From Silene latifolia (Eukaryota; Streptophyta; Magnoliopsida; Caryophyllales; Caryophyllaceae), in the NCBI RefSeq assembly GCF_048544455.1, contig NC_133530.1, positions 17,475,748 to 17,539,747 on the forward strand: DNA of 64,000 nucleotides. Direction: 5' to 3'. Below are positions 10,055 to 19,851 of the stretch, piece after piece. Position numbers and translations under genes: made by a program. Numbering within the stretch: the stretch's first letter is position 1; each line of letters begins with the position of its first letter. A model generated the notes under the pieces. It saw only the letters and a program-made list of their open reading frames with translations, did not search any database and was not told the origin of the DNA.

Positions 10055-12871
10055 TCATCGAATAGTGTATGCTTGCCAATAACCTTTGGGATGCTTGGTA
10101 TGGCAATAGACATTCGGCACATGCTTGACAATGGAATAATACCGCTCCCCGGGTAGAATGAGATTAGTGAAATATGATGGCATATTATAGAAGTTGAGTG
10201 TTTTCAAACTGTAAAGGTACTTGATGTGGGTAGGCACTTGTAAATTCCTGCTTTCACCAATCGACATCTCCTCGAGAAGAGGCAAAGCTCCTTTCGACAT
10301 AGACAAGGACTTCAGACCGTGCAAGTCCAAGAGATGCAATATCTTAAGTTTCTGAAATCCATAACTTGCAATTGCCAACTTTTCCCCAACATATGCCTCA
10401 ACCAGTTGAAGCTCCACCAAATTAGGTAACAATTGTAGAGTCTCGAGAGGATCGACATGAAGATTAGACCACCTTAGACGAATTTTTACTAGGCTATGAA
10501 GCTCATATACCCAAGTGGGAAATACGGCTAAGCGCCCGTTTAAGCATAGATGCTTCAGCGCCATAGGAGGAGATGTGACCTTCCCTAGATCAATAGTTTC
10601 TGTCTTGCTTATTGCAAATATGGTGAATGATTGAAGATGTTTCATCACATCAATCACAGAACATAAAGCCTCACTTTCATTCATCCTGAGACCGATGATT
10701 CCAAGCTTTCTTAACTTTGTCAAACATCTCAACTCCGTGGCCCACGTTCTATGTCCAAGATTCAAATCCAAAAACCCGAGCTTTTGAAGTTCCAAACATT
10801 TCCCCAGTGACCCCTCTGGTATCGTCACTCCGTTAATATTTAAGCAGTGACCACAAAACCCAAAATCATACTCATAATAGTATCCAAGAAGATGTCGTAA
10901 CTTTCGAAGTTGGTTTATTTCCTTGGGGAGGTTGGAAATAAAGGTTTGCTTCAAATCCAATGTTTGGAGATTCTCAAGCTTACCAATAGTACTTGGTAGC
11001 GCTGAAACTCGTGTGCATCTCAAGCTTAAGTAACGTAAGTTGAGTAGCATCCCTATTTCTCTCGGAATAACGTCTATCGGAGCATTAAACAGATCAAGCA
11101 CTTTCAACAGGTTAGTACTCTTAAAGAATGCTTTGTCAAACACCATCGGCATGACTTCTAGTTTTACCTCAATTACGAAAAGACTACGAATGCTTGATTG
11201 GCCTTGGGTTATACTGCCCAAGAATTCAGGAGCATTGGAGTTGTGATCCTCGTGAATTGACAAACGCCTAGATTTTACGTTGCCAACCGGGTCATCCTTT
11301 GAGAGGATTTTGCAAAAGCTCAATTCTTCCAACTTGGCTAAAATCATTTCATGAAGGAATTCACTTTGTAAACCCAAGCTTCGAACTTTTCCCGAAGGAT
11401 CAGTGGACTTCACTTCAATCATACTCATATTAATAAGCTCAGACACATATTCTTGTGCAACTTCTTCAAGGGTTAAACTCCCTCTTGTTTGAATGATAAA
11501 CCCCTCTGCTATCCATAACCGAATTAATCTCATTCGACTAATCGGTTGCCCTTTCGGAAACATCCCAAAGTACAAAAAGCAAGGCTTAAGGTAAAAGGGC
11601 AAATCATAATAATTTTGCATAAAGGTTTTCTGAACCCCTGATAGCTGACGGTTGTTAGCTAAATAAAACCCAAGGCTTTGACCTACCCTTTCCCATTCCT
11701 CCATATCATCCGCTTTAGCCGAAAGAAGCCTACTTATAGAGATTATTGCTGGAGGTAAGCCGCCACACTTTCTTACGATCCCACGAGCCAAGTCCTTTAA
11801 AGATGACGGGCAATTTCCTCCTGACTTGTGAAATGTCTTCCTGCAGAAAAGTTCCCATGCCTTTTCTGAAGGTAGTGGTTTGAGTTTGTACAAACCATCA
11901 GTAGCTCCATCTAACCATGTATAAGCTACATTCTCATAGCGTGTAGTTAGAATTATTTTGCTTCCTTTATCGTTAAAAGGTAACACGGTTTTGACATAAG
12001 TTGGCAACTCTGTGTCCGCTTCTTGAACATCATCAAAAACAACCATGTACCTTTTATCTTTCAAATAGTTTCGAAGAACTCGTACCAGGGACTTTTTATC
12101 CATAGAGCCGACTTCACTGATATTTCGAACTTGAGTTGCATCCGTAAACTGCAAAAGCATGCTCCTTAAAATGTCGCTATGTCGTTTAGGAGGTGATACT
12201 GGAATCCAGGCACGAAGAGGAAAGTGAGACCTCAAGATCTTATCATGGTAAACACTGGTAACAACAGTTGTCTTTCCTAGTCCTCTCATACCAACCACGG
12301 CTATTATCGAAGGTGTCAAATCAACCTTCCGTAATTTGAATAACTCGGTTATTTCCCTTTTAGCGACATCATCTCCAACATGATCAGCACCCACATTAGC
12401 GGTACATAAAAAGTAAGACGTGGTTAGTTTCTCTTGAGGGCTCAATTGTACTTTCCCTTGCGACGACCCACTCCCACTACCACCATCAAAAGATCTGTAA
12501 GAATCTTTCGTCTTGGCGTAATAGAGGACTCTTTCCCGCAAGCCTTTGATGTTAGAAGCCATACTTCGGACTTCAAAAGAGAGAAATTGTTTGGTTTTAG
12601 AATACGCACTTTCTTTCAAGTATAGCTGGTAACGTTCAATGGCATCCTCTATATCATACGCCAATAGTCTAACTTGTCTCACCCACTCTTTAGCATCGTC
12701 ATCTCCTTCAGTTCGCTCTTCCGCGTTCTTTAGAAATACTGCAATTCTTTGCAACTCATCCTTGATAGCATTTACGTCATCTTTAAGCCCAGAGAGTAAT
12801 GAAATTTCGCCGCTAACAATTGGTGTTAATGTTCCAAGAACAACCTGAATTACGCCGTAAACATCTCCCAT
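10055..12871 (-). CDS. NLR-1: CC-NB-LRR disease resistance protein, RPM1-like, intronless
   Basis: A single open frame of 938 codons from ATG 12871. Such CNL proteins are intracellular immune receptors: they bind ADP at rest, exchange it for ATP when an effector or modified guardee is sensed, and oligomerise through the coiled coil. Domains: CC about 1-170 with the EDVID-type motif DIEDAIE (73-79); NB-ARC about 170-520 with P-loop GMRGLGKTT (194-202), kinase-2 YMVVFDDV (275-282), RNBS-B IILTTRYE (306-313), GLPL CGGLPPAI (369-376) and RNBS-D CFLYFGMFP (431-439); an LHE triplet at the MHD position (506-508); and LRRs from about 560 to the end, including LRYLSL, LQTLDL and LRHLLGYYYEY. Length matches RPM1 (about 926). 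No signal peptide, membrane segment or integrated domain is visible. It differs from the three plus-strand paralogues in having no intron at the kinase-2 boundary and in keeping both Asp of kinase-2. It looks intact. Confidence 0.93.
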   Translation of the reverse strand: MGDVYGVIQVVLGTLTPIVSGEISLLSGLKDDVNAIKDELQRIAVFLKNAEERTEGDDDAKEWVRQVRLLAYDIEDAIERYQLYLKESAYSKTKQFLSFEVRSMASNIKGLRERVLYYAKTKDSYRSFDGGSGSGSSQGKVQLSPQEKLTTSYFLCTANVGADHVGDDVAKREITELFKLRKVDLTPSIIAVVGMRGLGKTTVVTSVYHDKILRSHFPLRAWIPVSPPKRHSDILRSMLLQFTDATQVRNISEVGSMDKKSLVRVLRNYLKDKRYMVVFDDVQEADTELPTYVKTVLPFNDKGSKIILTTRYENVAYTWLDGATDGLYKLKPLPSEKAWELFCRKTFHKSGGNCPSSLKDLARGIVRKCGGLPPAIISISRLLSAKADDMEEWERVGQSLGFYLANNRQLSGVQKTFMQNYYDLPFYLKPCFLYFGMFPKGQPISRMRLIRLWIAEGFIIQTRGSLTLEEVAQEYVSELINMSMIEVKSTDPSGKVRSLGLQSEFLHEMILAKLEELSFCKILSKDDPVGNVKSRRLSIHEDHNSNAPEFLGSITQGQSSIRSLFVIEVKLEVMPMVFDKAFFKSTNLLKVLDLFNAPIDVIPREIGMLLNLRYLSLRCTRVSALPSTIGKLENLQTLDLKQTFISNLPKEINQLRKLRHLLGYYYEYDFGFCGHCLNINGVTIPEGSLGKCLELQKLGFLDLNLGHRTWATELRCLTKLRKLGIIGLRMNESEALCSVIDVMKHLQSFTIFAISKTETIDLGKVTSPPMALKHLCLNGRLAVFPTWVYELHSLVKIRLRWSNLHVDPLETLQLLPNLVELQLVEAYVGEKLAIASYGFQKLKILHLLDLHGLKSLSMSKGALPLLEEMSIGESRNLQVPTHIKYLYSLKTLNFYNMPSYFTNLILPGERYYSIVKHVPNVYCHTKHPKGYWQAYTIR

Positions 12872-13034
12872 TTCTGTTTAGACCTTTGCTTAGTAAATAA
12901 CTTGTATTGATATAGGGAGTACTTATCTGCAGCAATAAGTAGTTATTCATTAGAGCTGACAAACATTTTAAACTTGATGCAGTTTATCTAAGGAAACGTA
13001 AAGCAAACAATGTACTCGTACTTACACTACGTAC
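12872..13034 (-). promoter_or_regulatory. Upstream flank of NLR-1
   Basis: Presumed leader and promoter of NLR-1. The conserved leader block and TTATTGCAG acceptor found before NLR-2, -3 and -5 are not seen here. No clear TATA box could be assigned. Confidence 0.3.
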
Positions 13035-13121
13035 TACTCCCTCTGTTTCATCGAATTATTTATGCATTTTCCAATATTTACGTAAAAACATAAACAATTC
13101 GATGAAACAGAGGAATTAGTA
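13035..13121. mobile_element. Stowaway-like MITE, 87 bp
   Basis: Near-palindrome with ends TActccctctgtttc and gaaacagaggaattagTA; the inner arms tcgaattatttatg and cataaacaattcga also pair. TA borders and the ctccctctgttt terminus match plant Stowaway (Tc1/mariner) MITEs. It lies about 160 bp upstream of the NLR-1 start. Confidence 0.75.
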
Positions 13122-14650
13122 CGTAACATTCGCATTTTACTCATCTTTGGCAGCTAGTTAACACATGTGATTTCCGCTACATGGTTGTGATAGGCTTTGT
13201 TTGGAAAATAGCAGATTGACCAAGAAGCAATATTGACGGCTTTTAGCAAGTTTAGCTAGCTGATATGTTACGATCGTTTGATAGACAGTATATTCAAATA
13301 GTAGACCGGGTAAAATATACGAATTTAAAATCAGCATATTTAATAAATATATTAAAAAAATGACTTTTTTACCCGTAGGAAAACAAATAATCCTATAATC
13401 ATCAATAATTTGTTCATGTCCTCATTCTTTATTTTACATATCAAACACCATGAACAAATTATTCTAATTAAATAAGCTAATTAGAGCTGTAAAAAAAATT
13501 TGCCAGTTATAATCTGTTTTCGCAACCTAATTCTGTCAATATAACCAGTTATTTACCATATTACTACACAGGTTCATGGTCTTTATTGAGAGAATGAGTA
13601 TAACAGTCAAATAAAATTCAATTCAAGCTAATTAACCTTTTCACTATGCTGCCAAAAAAAAAAACCTTTTCACTATTTAATCTATCAAATCAAAAGAGTC
13701 TGGTTATTCGATTCAATCATTTCCTTTTCACAATTAAATCCTAACCTAAACCTATCTTGATCCAGGTTTGTCATGTTATTCAGTTCGATCAATCTCAAGT
13801 TATACTCCGGGTCAACAATGAGTTAAAAGCGGATATTGGGTCGACCAATAGAACGGGTCAAGTTTTGACAGGTTTAACAACACATTTAAGAGTCAACAAG
13901 TACAATTCATCCAAAATTATCATGAAAAACATATACTCAAATCGCGACGCTTCTTAAGGCATACATACCATCCTCAAATTTCGATACACTATACTATTTC
14001 CTATCTTGACATATCTTACAAACTACGTGAAATTACTATAAATCCCGTTATACGTGCATTTTACACTAAGTCACTAAGAATTTACCGATATAATTTATTG
14101 TTATTTTATGATGTCATTCAGCAATTTATAACATAAAGGGTGTTGTGTAATAAATCAGCAAGAAATCGAATAAAAACAGTGAGATACAGTAAATTAAAAA
14201 ACAAAAAAAATAAAATAACACGATTAACATAGAGTACGTACCTCATTTGTCGGTATCGGACTGGGGTATGTTTTTGCAAATATAGTTAAATCATCAATTA
14301 ATTAAGATGTTAAGAGGGAGTATGTACTAAATGATAAATTTTTGTGGGTTCATAAAGTTTTATACAATAATGAGAGTATTGAGATAATGCTCACCATGTT
14401 TTTCCAGACTCTTCAAATTTACTAAGGTGACATCCTGTTTTATTGACTTAATATTTTTTGTACCCGAAAACAGTTGACTTAATATTATATAAGGTCAAGT
14501 AGGTCACTCAGAGAGAAAATGGTAGCTCTTAAAAAAACACGGTGTATTATATAATATACAAAATCAACTTGTTAGTCATGTGTTGAAGAATCAATCATGG
14601 AAGTATGGAACTTGTCTCTTGACACAAAAAAAATATTATTATTTGTATTT
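13122..14650. other. Intergenic between NLR-1 and NLR-2
   Basis: AT-rich with scattered simple repeats. No frame with recognisable domains, no RNA gene and no clear transposon end identified. Confidence 0.4.
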
Positions 14651-14757
14651 AATAGGAATAATTATAATAGTTGAGCCTCAACCATTACCTTAAGGTTTTG
14701 GTTGAGATGGTCCATCTATCTTGGTTGAGGCTCAACTATTATAAATATTCCTATTAG
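14651..14757. mobile_element. Short palindromic MITE of about 107 bp
   Basis: The arms aataggaataattataatag plus ttgagcctcaacca and their reverse complement flank a 40-bp centre containing ttggttgagatggtcc. The whole would fold into one hairpin. Target duplication not certain. Confidence 0.6.
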
Positions 14758-15885
14758 TATTGTCCATAATTACCTTTTAGGCTTAATAAGAGTTTCTAAG
14801 GGTCACGTATGTATTAATGTATCGTTTGAATTATAAAAATTGGCTAAATTAATAAAAATACGTAATTTATTTTGGCAGTACACTTTTTACTCATTACAGT
14901 ACTTTTTGTCACTTAAATTTGTCCATAATTATAATCGAAGAGGTGTTGAAGTTTGAAAGGAGAGAGGTTGCTAGAGAGAGAATTAGGTTTGTTAATGAGT
15001 AAAAAATGTATACTGCGAAAATCAAAGTCATTCTATAATTTATTTTTAAAATTGCACATGTATTTGTAAAACTATTAGGAGTAAGAGATATTCATGCATA
15101 GAATGAATTATTTCAATATAAATCGATCTAGGTTACTCCCTACACGACTCAACAATCCATTTTATACAAAAAAATACAAAACTTCTCACAAAATAAACAT
15201 ATCCCACTCTGTTTTGTGTTCCACACTAGGAGCCGAGTCAGGGTAACATAGAAACCAATTTAGCGACATGATTCCAGATTTCCAGTAAGAGAAAAAAAGT
15301 TGGGCTGGTTCATTTTTAGTTAAAACTACTGGGATCAATTATCACATCTGAAATTAAGGAGAGTTAATACCACATAATCGAAGTTAATGGGATCAATTTT
15401 CACTTTTGTGGTTCGAAAACCGACTAGAACGGTCAAACTCTAAAACAAGTCAAAAACCGAAACACGGTTAGAATGACTAGGACAACACGATTGGATGCTT
15501 TCAAATGATTATTTTGTATTATTATGAATGCACCAAACTACTTAAAACGAAGAACATTTCCAAGTTCAAAGGAATCTCATAATTAGAAGAATTGTTTATA
15601 TAATGGCCTAGTAGCATGATAATGTCAATGTTGTTGAACCTAGAGGCATCATAGTGTAAGTACAGATGAATTATTGCAACTTGATTTTCATCTGCCAATA
15701 AGCTATGTCCCCTAACAGTCTAATGATTTAACTACAACTTTGTGATAAGGATTCCAACGCATCTGTATAGCAATTTTGAAGTCTTCAAAAGTCAAACAAA
15801 ACTCTTGTGATCAATTTATTATTCTTTTTTTTTTTTTCATATATATAATATAGAGGTGAAATTGAGCATTACTTAGCCTACCGAA
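14758..15885. other. Intergenic, nothing recognised
   Basis: AT-rich sequence with a poly(T) run near 15825. I see no gene, element end or structured repeat. Confidence 0.4.
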
Positions 15886-16219
15886 CTTAGTTTGAAGAGG
15901 CGCAAGGCGCACCAAGGCGCTAAGGGGTTGAGGCATGAGGGGATTAGGCACGCGCCTTTTAGATGTGAGGCGCCTCATTTTTGGAACTTAATTTTTATTT
16001 CCCAAATAAAATTTTGGGCAATAATAATAGGAGTTCTCAAGTTCACTAACATCTAAAGGAGTAAAATTTAGGAATAATGGAAAAAAAAGGCATATGTAAA
16101 GATATAGACTAATGAACCTCGCTAAGTGAGCCTTATCTAGAAGGCGCACCTAAATTGCTCCAAGGCATTTTGGATAGTGCCTCATCCAAGGCGCGCCTTA
16201 GACGCCTTTTCAAACTAAG
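15886..16219. mobile_element. hAT-type MITE, 334 bp, GC-rich ends
   Basis: Terminal inverted repeats cttagtttgaagaggcg and cgccttttcaaactaag are flanked by an exact 8-bp duplication ctaccgaa (15878-15885 and 16220-16227), diagnostic for the hAT superfamily. Both subterminal regions are dense in ggcgc/gcgcc motifs. No coding capacity. Confidence 0.85.
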
Positions 16220-16227
16220 CTACCGAA

Positions 16228-16915
16228 CCTATCAATAATAGAGGCGGGCAGAGAGCCAGCTAAGCCATATTTACCAAGATTATATTAGGCGTGTATTGAA
16301 TAAACCCGGTAAATATAGACTACAGTAATATGTTAATACGAAGTATCATATATCAATAATTCTTTTTTTTTTAGGATTGAAGACTTTTTATTCATGAAAG
16401 TTTCACCTTAAACCAATTCATTCTCAAAATTTTATTGATATTTTGGTTGACATTTCACATTTTTTAACTAACAAGCCAGCCATATAACCTACTTTGATTA
16501 GTTTGATAGTTTATTGTGAAACTAGCCTGGCTTGAAAAAAAGTTGACTTATCATGTACTCGGATAATTATTGGATACGAAATTTAAAAAAAAAAAAAAAT
16601 TGAACCATTTTGAACATATTAGTATTTTGTGTTGAAATGGATGTAAACTAAATTTAAAAAGCAACGTTTATTTATTTCCATGTAAAATACATATCAATTT
16701 AAAATAACATATAGTAAGTCTTAGGGCACTTCAAAACATTCAAAGTCGAAGCAGCAGAAGAAGGGCACATTAACACCTCTCATAAAAATTTAAATAGTAT
16801 TTTAAATGCAAGTTTCAAATATATACGTTTTTGAGAAAGAAAAACAAGTAAACTGAATGGAGCAATTAACTACAAAAAGTTGGTAAAGAGAAATCATACT
16901 GATTTAACTGCTTAA
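16228..16915. other. Intergenic, nothing recognised
   Basis: AT-rich sequence with a poly(A) run at about 16585. No gene or element boundary found. Confidence 0.4.
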
Positions 16916-17500
16916 CGTATGAATATTTTATTTGTTCTCACCAAATTGTATATTGGTTCTCACCAATTTGTATACAATTATGGATATTATATTTGGTTCA
17001 ACCCAAATAATATTGCTTCTTAAACGTACAAAGTACTTGACTCGATCTTTTGTGTGCTGTATTTTTGAGCGAGTTGCTAGTTGACTTTATGTATTATTAT
17101 AAATTGTAATACGTAGTCAATACTCAATAGCAACTTGATGTTTCAAAGCGCAAAGGCTTGACGACCACTATATCAATACCCAAACCTTCGTTACCGTATA
17201 AAAAGCAATTGATTTGATGGAGAGATTCACATTTACTAGTACATCATTAACCCCTCTTCAATGATGAACTAGTAAAGAGGAATGAATGCCAGTTAAACAC
17301 AAATTATCCTAAAGACAACACATACAACGATCTTGTAACACTTGTGCACCTCATTAGGCCATACCGAATTCTTGTACCAACCTAAAGAGGTATGTATATT
17401 AAAGCTCCCTGCATTTTTAAGGTAATGCATGCTATCATGTATGCCAATAGTCAATATGTATGTACGGTGAATTATTGATCTTAGACATTTTAGTATACAT
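16916..17500. repeat. Duplicated upstream flank, copy A (NLR-2 unit)
   Basis: Shares an ordered set of blocks with 28225-28720 and 41535-42080: atttgttctcacMaaattg, then attgcttcttaaacg, tttgagcRagttgc, the run tatcaa...gtataaaaagca, acatcattaa, ttcaatgatgaact-like and ggtatgtatNttaaa. These are the far-upstream flanks of NLR-2, NLR-3 and NLR-5 and define the start of the duplicated units. Confidence 0.75.
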
Positions 17501-17566
17501 ATAAACAGTTATTTTTTATGGTGCTTCCAGTTTATTTATCGTCTCTTTCTTTCATTTCACAAAACC

Positions 17567-18219
17567 ACTCCCTCCGTTCAATTATTTGTTTAGCCTTTAT
17601 ATTCCCTATGAGGGGTATCTTCATCAAACGTCAACCAGAGAAGCTTCGACACTCCAGGTAGGTGGCGTGTCGAGTGTCGACACGACACTTCACCAGACAC
17701 GACACCTGACACGTCTGGGATACTGCACAGTACGACACGACTCCCGACACTTTTGCACAGTGATAGTCAGAAGTATTTCAAGGAAGATGGAGAAGAGAGA
17801 GCGAGAAAAGATGAAGAAATAACTTGGGGAAAGGTGAAAAAGGTTAAAGAAGAGAGAGAAATGTGGGGAAATGTTAAAATATAAAAGAAGAGAGAGGCGG
17901 CAGTGCATATTTAATGGTCTATTAATCTATTTTATTTCCCCATAAAATTACTCACATGCAATTGAAAACTGAAAAGTTGGACTTTTGAAATAAATTTGTC
18001 CTTTCCCATGTAAAAAAAATGATATTAATAAACTATATTTACTATTTATTTGTAAGCTTTTAATTTCGAAGTGCGTATCGGTGTCTCTAAAGTCGGTCAA
18101 GACACTTGTTTGACCGCATCCCCGTGTCACTTAAATTTTAGAATCACGTGTCATACGACACTTCTCTGCCGAGTCTGAGTAACACAGACGTCAACAAATG
18201 ACCGGGCGAGGGGAGTGTT
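17567..18219. mobile_element. Stowaway-like MITE split by a second element
   Basis: The left end cactccctccgttcaattat and right end catttgttgac...ggggagtg (as inverted partner) resemble Stowaway termini. The interior 17633-18189 is flanked by acgtcaac on both sides (about 17625 and 18189) and has ends rich in gacacttc/gtgtcg motifs, consistent with a nested hAT-like element with an 8-bp duplication. The boundaries are inferred from partial TIRs. Confidence 0.5.
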
Positions 18220-19240
18220 AAACTACACATGTTAAACTAAAATGACAACAAATTTTAGTTTAAAGACCTAATTTTAACTACAAGCATTTCATCTTAGCTT
18301 ATTTGGTTGGGTAGCTTAGGTTGACCAATATTTCTGTTGGTTGTTTCATTTTGCATGTTTGTTAAATAGCCTTTCCGCTAGCTGAAATGAATTTAAGCTT
18401 GCTAACATAAAAAGCTACTCTTAATAACTTTTAAAAAAAGTTTTATCATATTTTGATTTCACTTTTACCCTTGGTTAATTAGCATAGTAATAACAAACAT
18501 GTTATTTTACCAGATATCAATTAACTTTTGAACTAGTTTTACCAAACACTTTGTTAACACTGAAGTTGAAAAGTTAAATTTTTCACACACTTTGCTACCA
18601 AGTTGAAAAGTTAATTTTTCAACCACCTTTCTAGGTTCAGCTAGTTTTTTAATTTTCAACTACCTTTTCAACTAGTTTTATGGAACGGAGCCCTAAAATA
18701 TTGAAGTTCCATCTCTTTTCTATTTATTTTATGATAAAACCAGCCTAATAGGAGGCAACTCAATGTATGGTCATCCACCAATTCATGTTCATGCCAACAT
18801 CCGCCAATTTCTCTCCTCCCCACCCTAGACCGTCGACCATCTATCCTCCCCTCCCGATATCACCATGCTCCATCTTCCTCTCCTACTTATCGCTTCCCCA
18901 CCTTCTTCTTCATATATATCTCTCTAAGCCCCGAAGTAACAAAAATCACAATAACAATATCACTTTTCAAAAGTAAGGAATCAAAAGAATGAAATCATAC
19001 CTCAAATATAGCTAGGTCATCCTTCGTAACTAACCCAAATTCAAAGAAAGGTGATCAAAATCAAGTAAAGGAAGGGTAGGAGATAGAGGGTGTAGGGAAA
19101 GGAGCTAGTAATGGAATGCTGGCTGGTGATAATAATGGAACCGATGATGACATGGGTGCAACCGTGGCTTGAGGCGAGCTTCAAAGTAACTAGATGCCAT
19201 GTAGGAGATCTGACATCAAAAAGGCTACAGCCTACCAATC
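18220..19240. other. Intergenic upstream of NLR-2
   Basis: Contains a possible MITE at about 18295-18700 (ttatttggttgggtagctt at the left, ttatggaacggagcccta at the right, interior repeats of aagttgaaaagtt). Otherwise AT-rich without recognisable genes. Confidence 0.4.
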
Positions 19241-19600
19241 AAAACTCTTCAATATGCCTGAACAAGTTTTTTCTTAGGAGTCAACAACGTGCTTCAGCAA
19301 CTGTTGCTGCCCAGACCCTTCCACTTCTACAAGCAAAAGCAAACGCTTGACCATAACTTCATGTCATATACTCATTACTCAAGCCAAAACATGCCTGAAC
19401 AAGTTTTTCGCTCTTTTAACCTAAAAACACCTGCACAAAATTTAAAAAGGAAAAGTATCAGGGATACAAAATGGGATAGAACATCCCCTCTCTTACAAAC
19501 CGTCTTTGCTCATCCTCCGGCTAATAATGTTTTCCACAAGTACTCCTTAAAATTAAATAAATGTTCATTCTGATATACTGTACATTAAGCATAAATTTTA
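19240..19600. repeat. Proximal upstream segment shared by NLR-2 and NLR-5
   Basis: Matches about 45455-45790: both contain atgcctgaacaagYttttc twice, gtRcttcaRcaact, cccttVcacttctacaagc and tcatYacY...catgcctgaac. Part of it (cactcttttaacctaaa onward) also occurs before NLR-3 at about 29690. It is part of the tandem duplication. Confidence 0.7.
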
Positions 19601-19659
19601 CATTGCGATCAGCATTTGTAAGGAGAAACAATGATCAACGTCGAAACTGTTTTGACACT

Positions 19660-19851
19660 CGAGGTTAAATAGAGACACTAAAAGACATAAGAGTATCGTT
19701 TTACGTTATGATATATGGTCACCTAAATGTAGGATGAGATGCATTAACCTCTTTGTCAATATATCTAAATGCATATTTTTTTGTTATTGCAGAAGAAGTT
19801 ACCATAAACCATCAAAGTAGAACACAAGTCTACGTTACAAGATTATAAGGA
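19660..19851 (+). promoter_or_regulatory. Conserved leader region of NLR-2 with probable 5' UTR intron acceptor
   Basis: The last 190 bp before the ATG are conserved with NLR-3 (about 30165-30349), NLR-5 (about 45890-46069) and the relic at 50690. A T-rich tract ending ttgttattgcag (AG at 19791-19792) directly precedes a conserved purine-rich leader (gttaccataaac, gtagaacacaagtctacgtt). This looks like the acceptor of an intron in the 5' UTR. The matching donor was not identified. Confidence 0.55.

Noticed and set aside
9914-13000. Several plus-strand frames across NLR-1 (and minus-strand frames across NLR-2, -3 and -5)
   Set aside because: They are antisense shadows of conserved NLR coding sequence, with no domain of their own.
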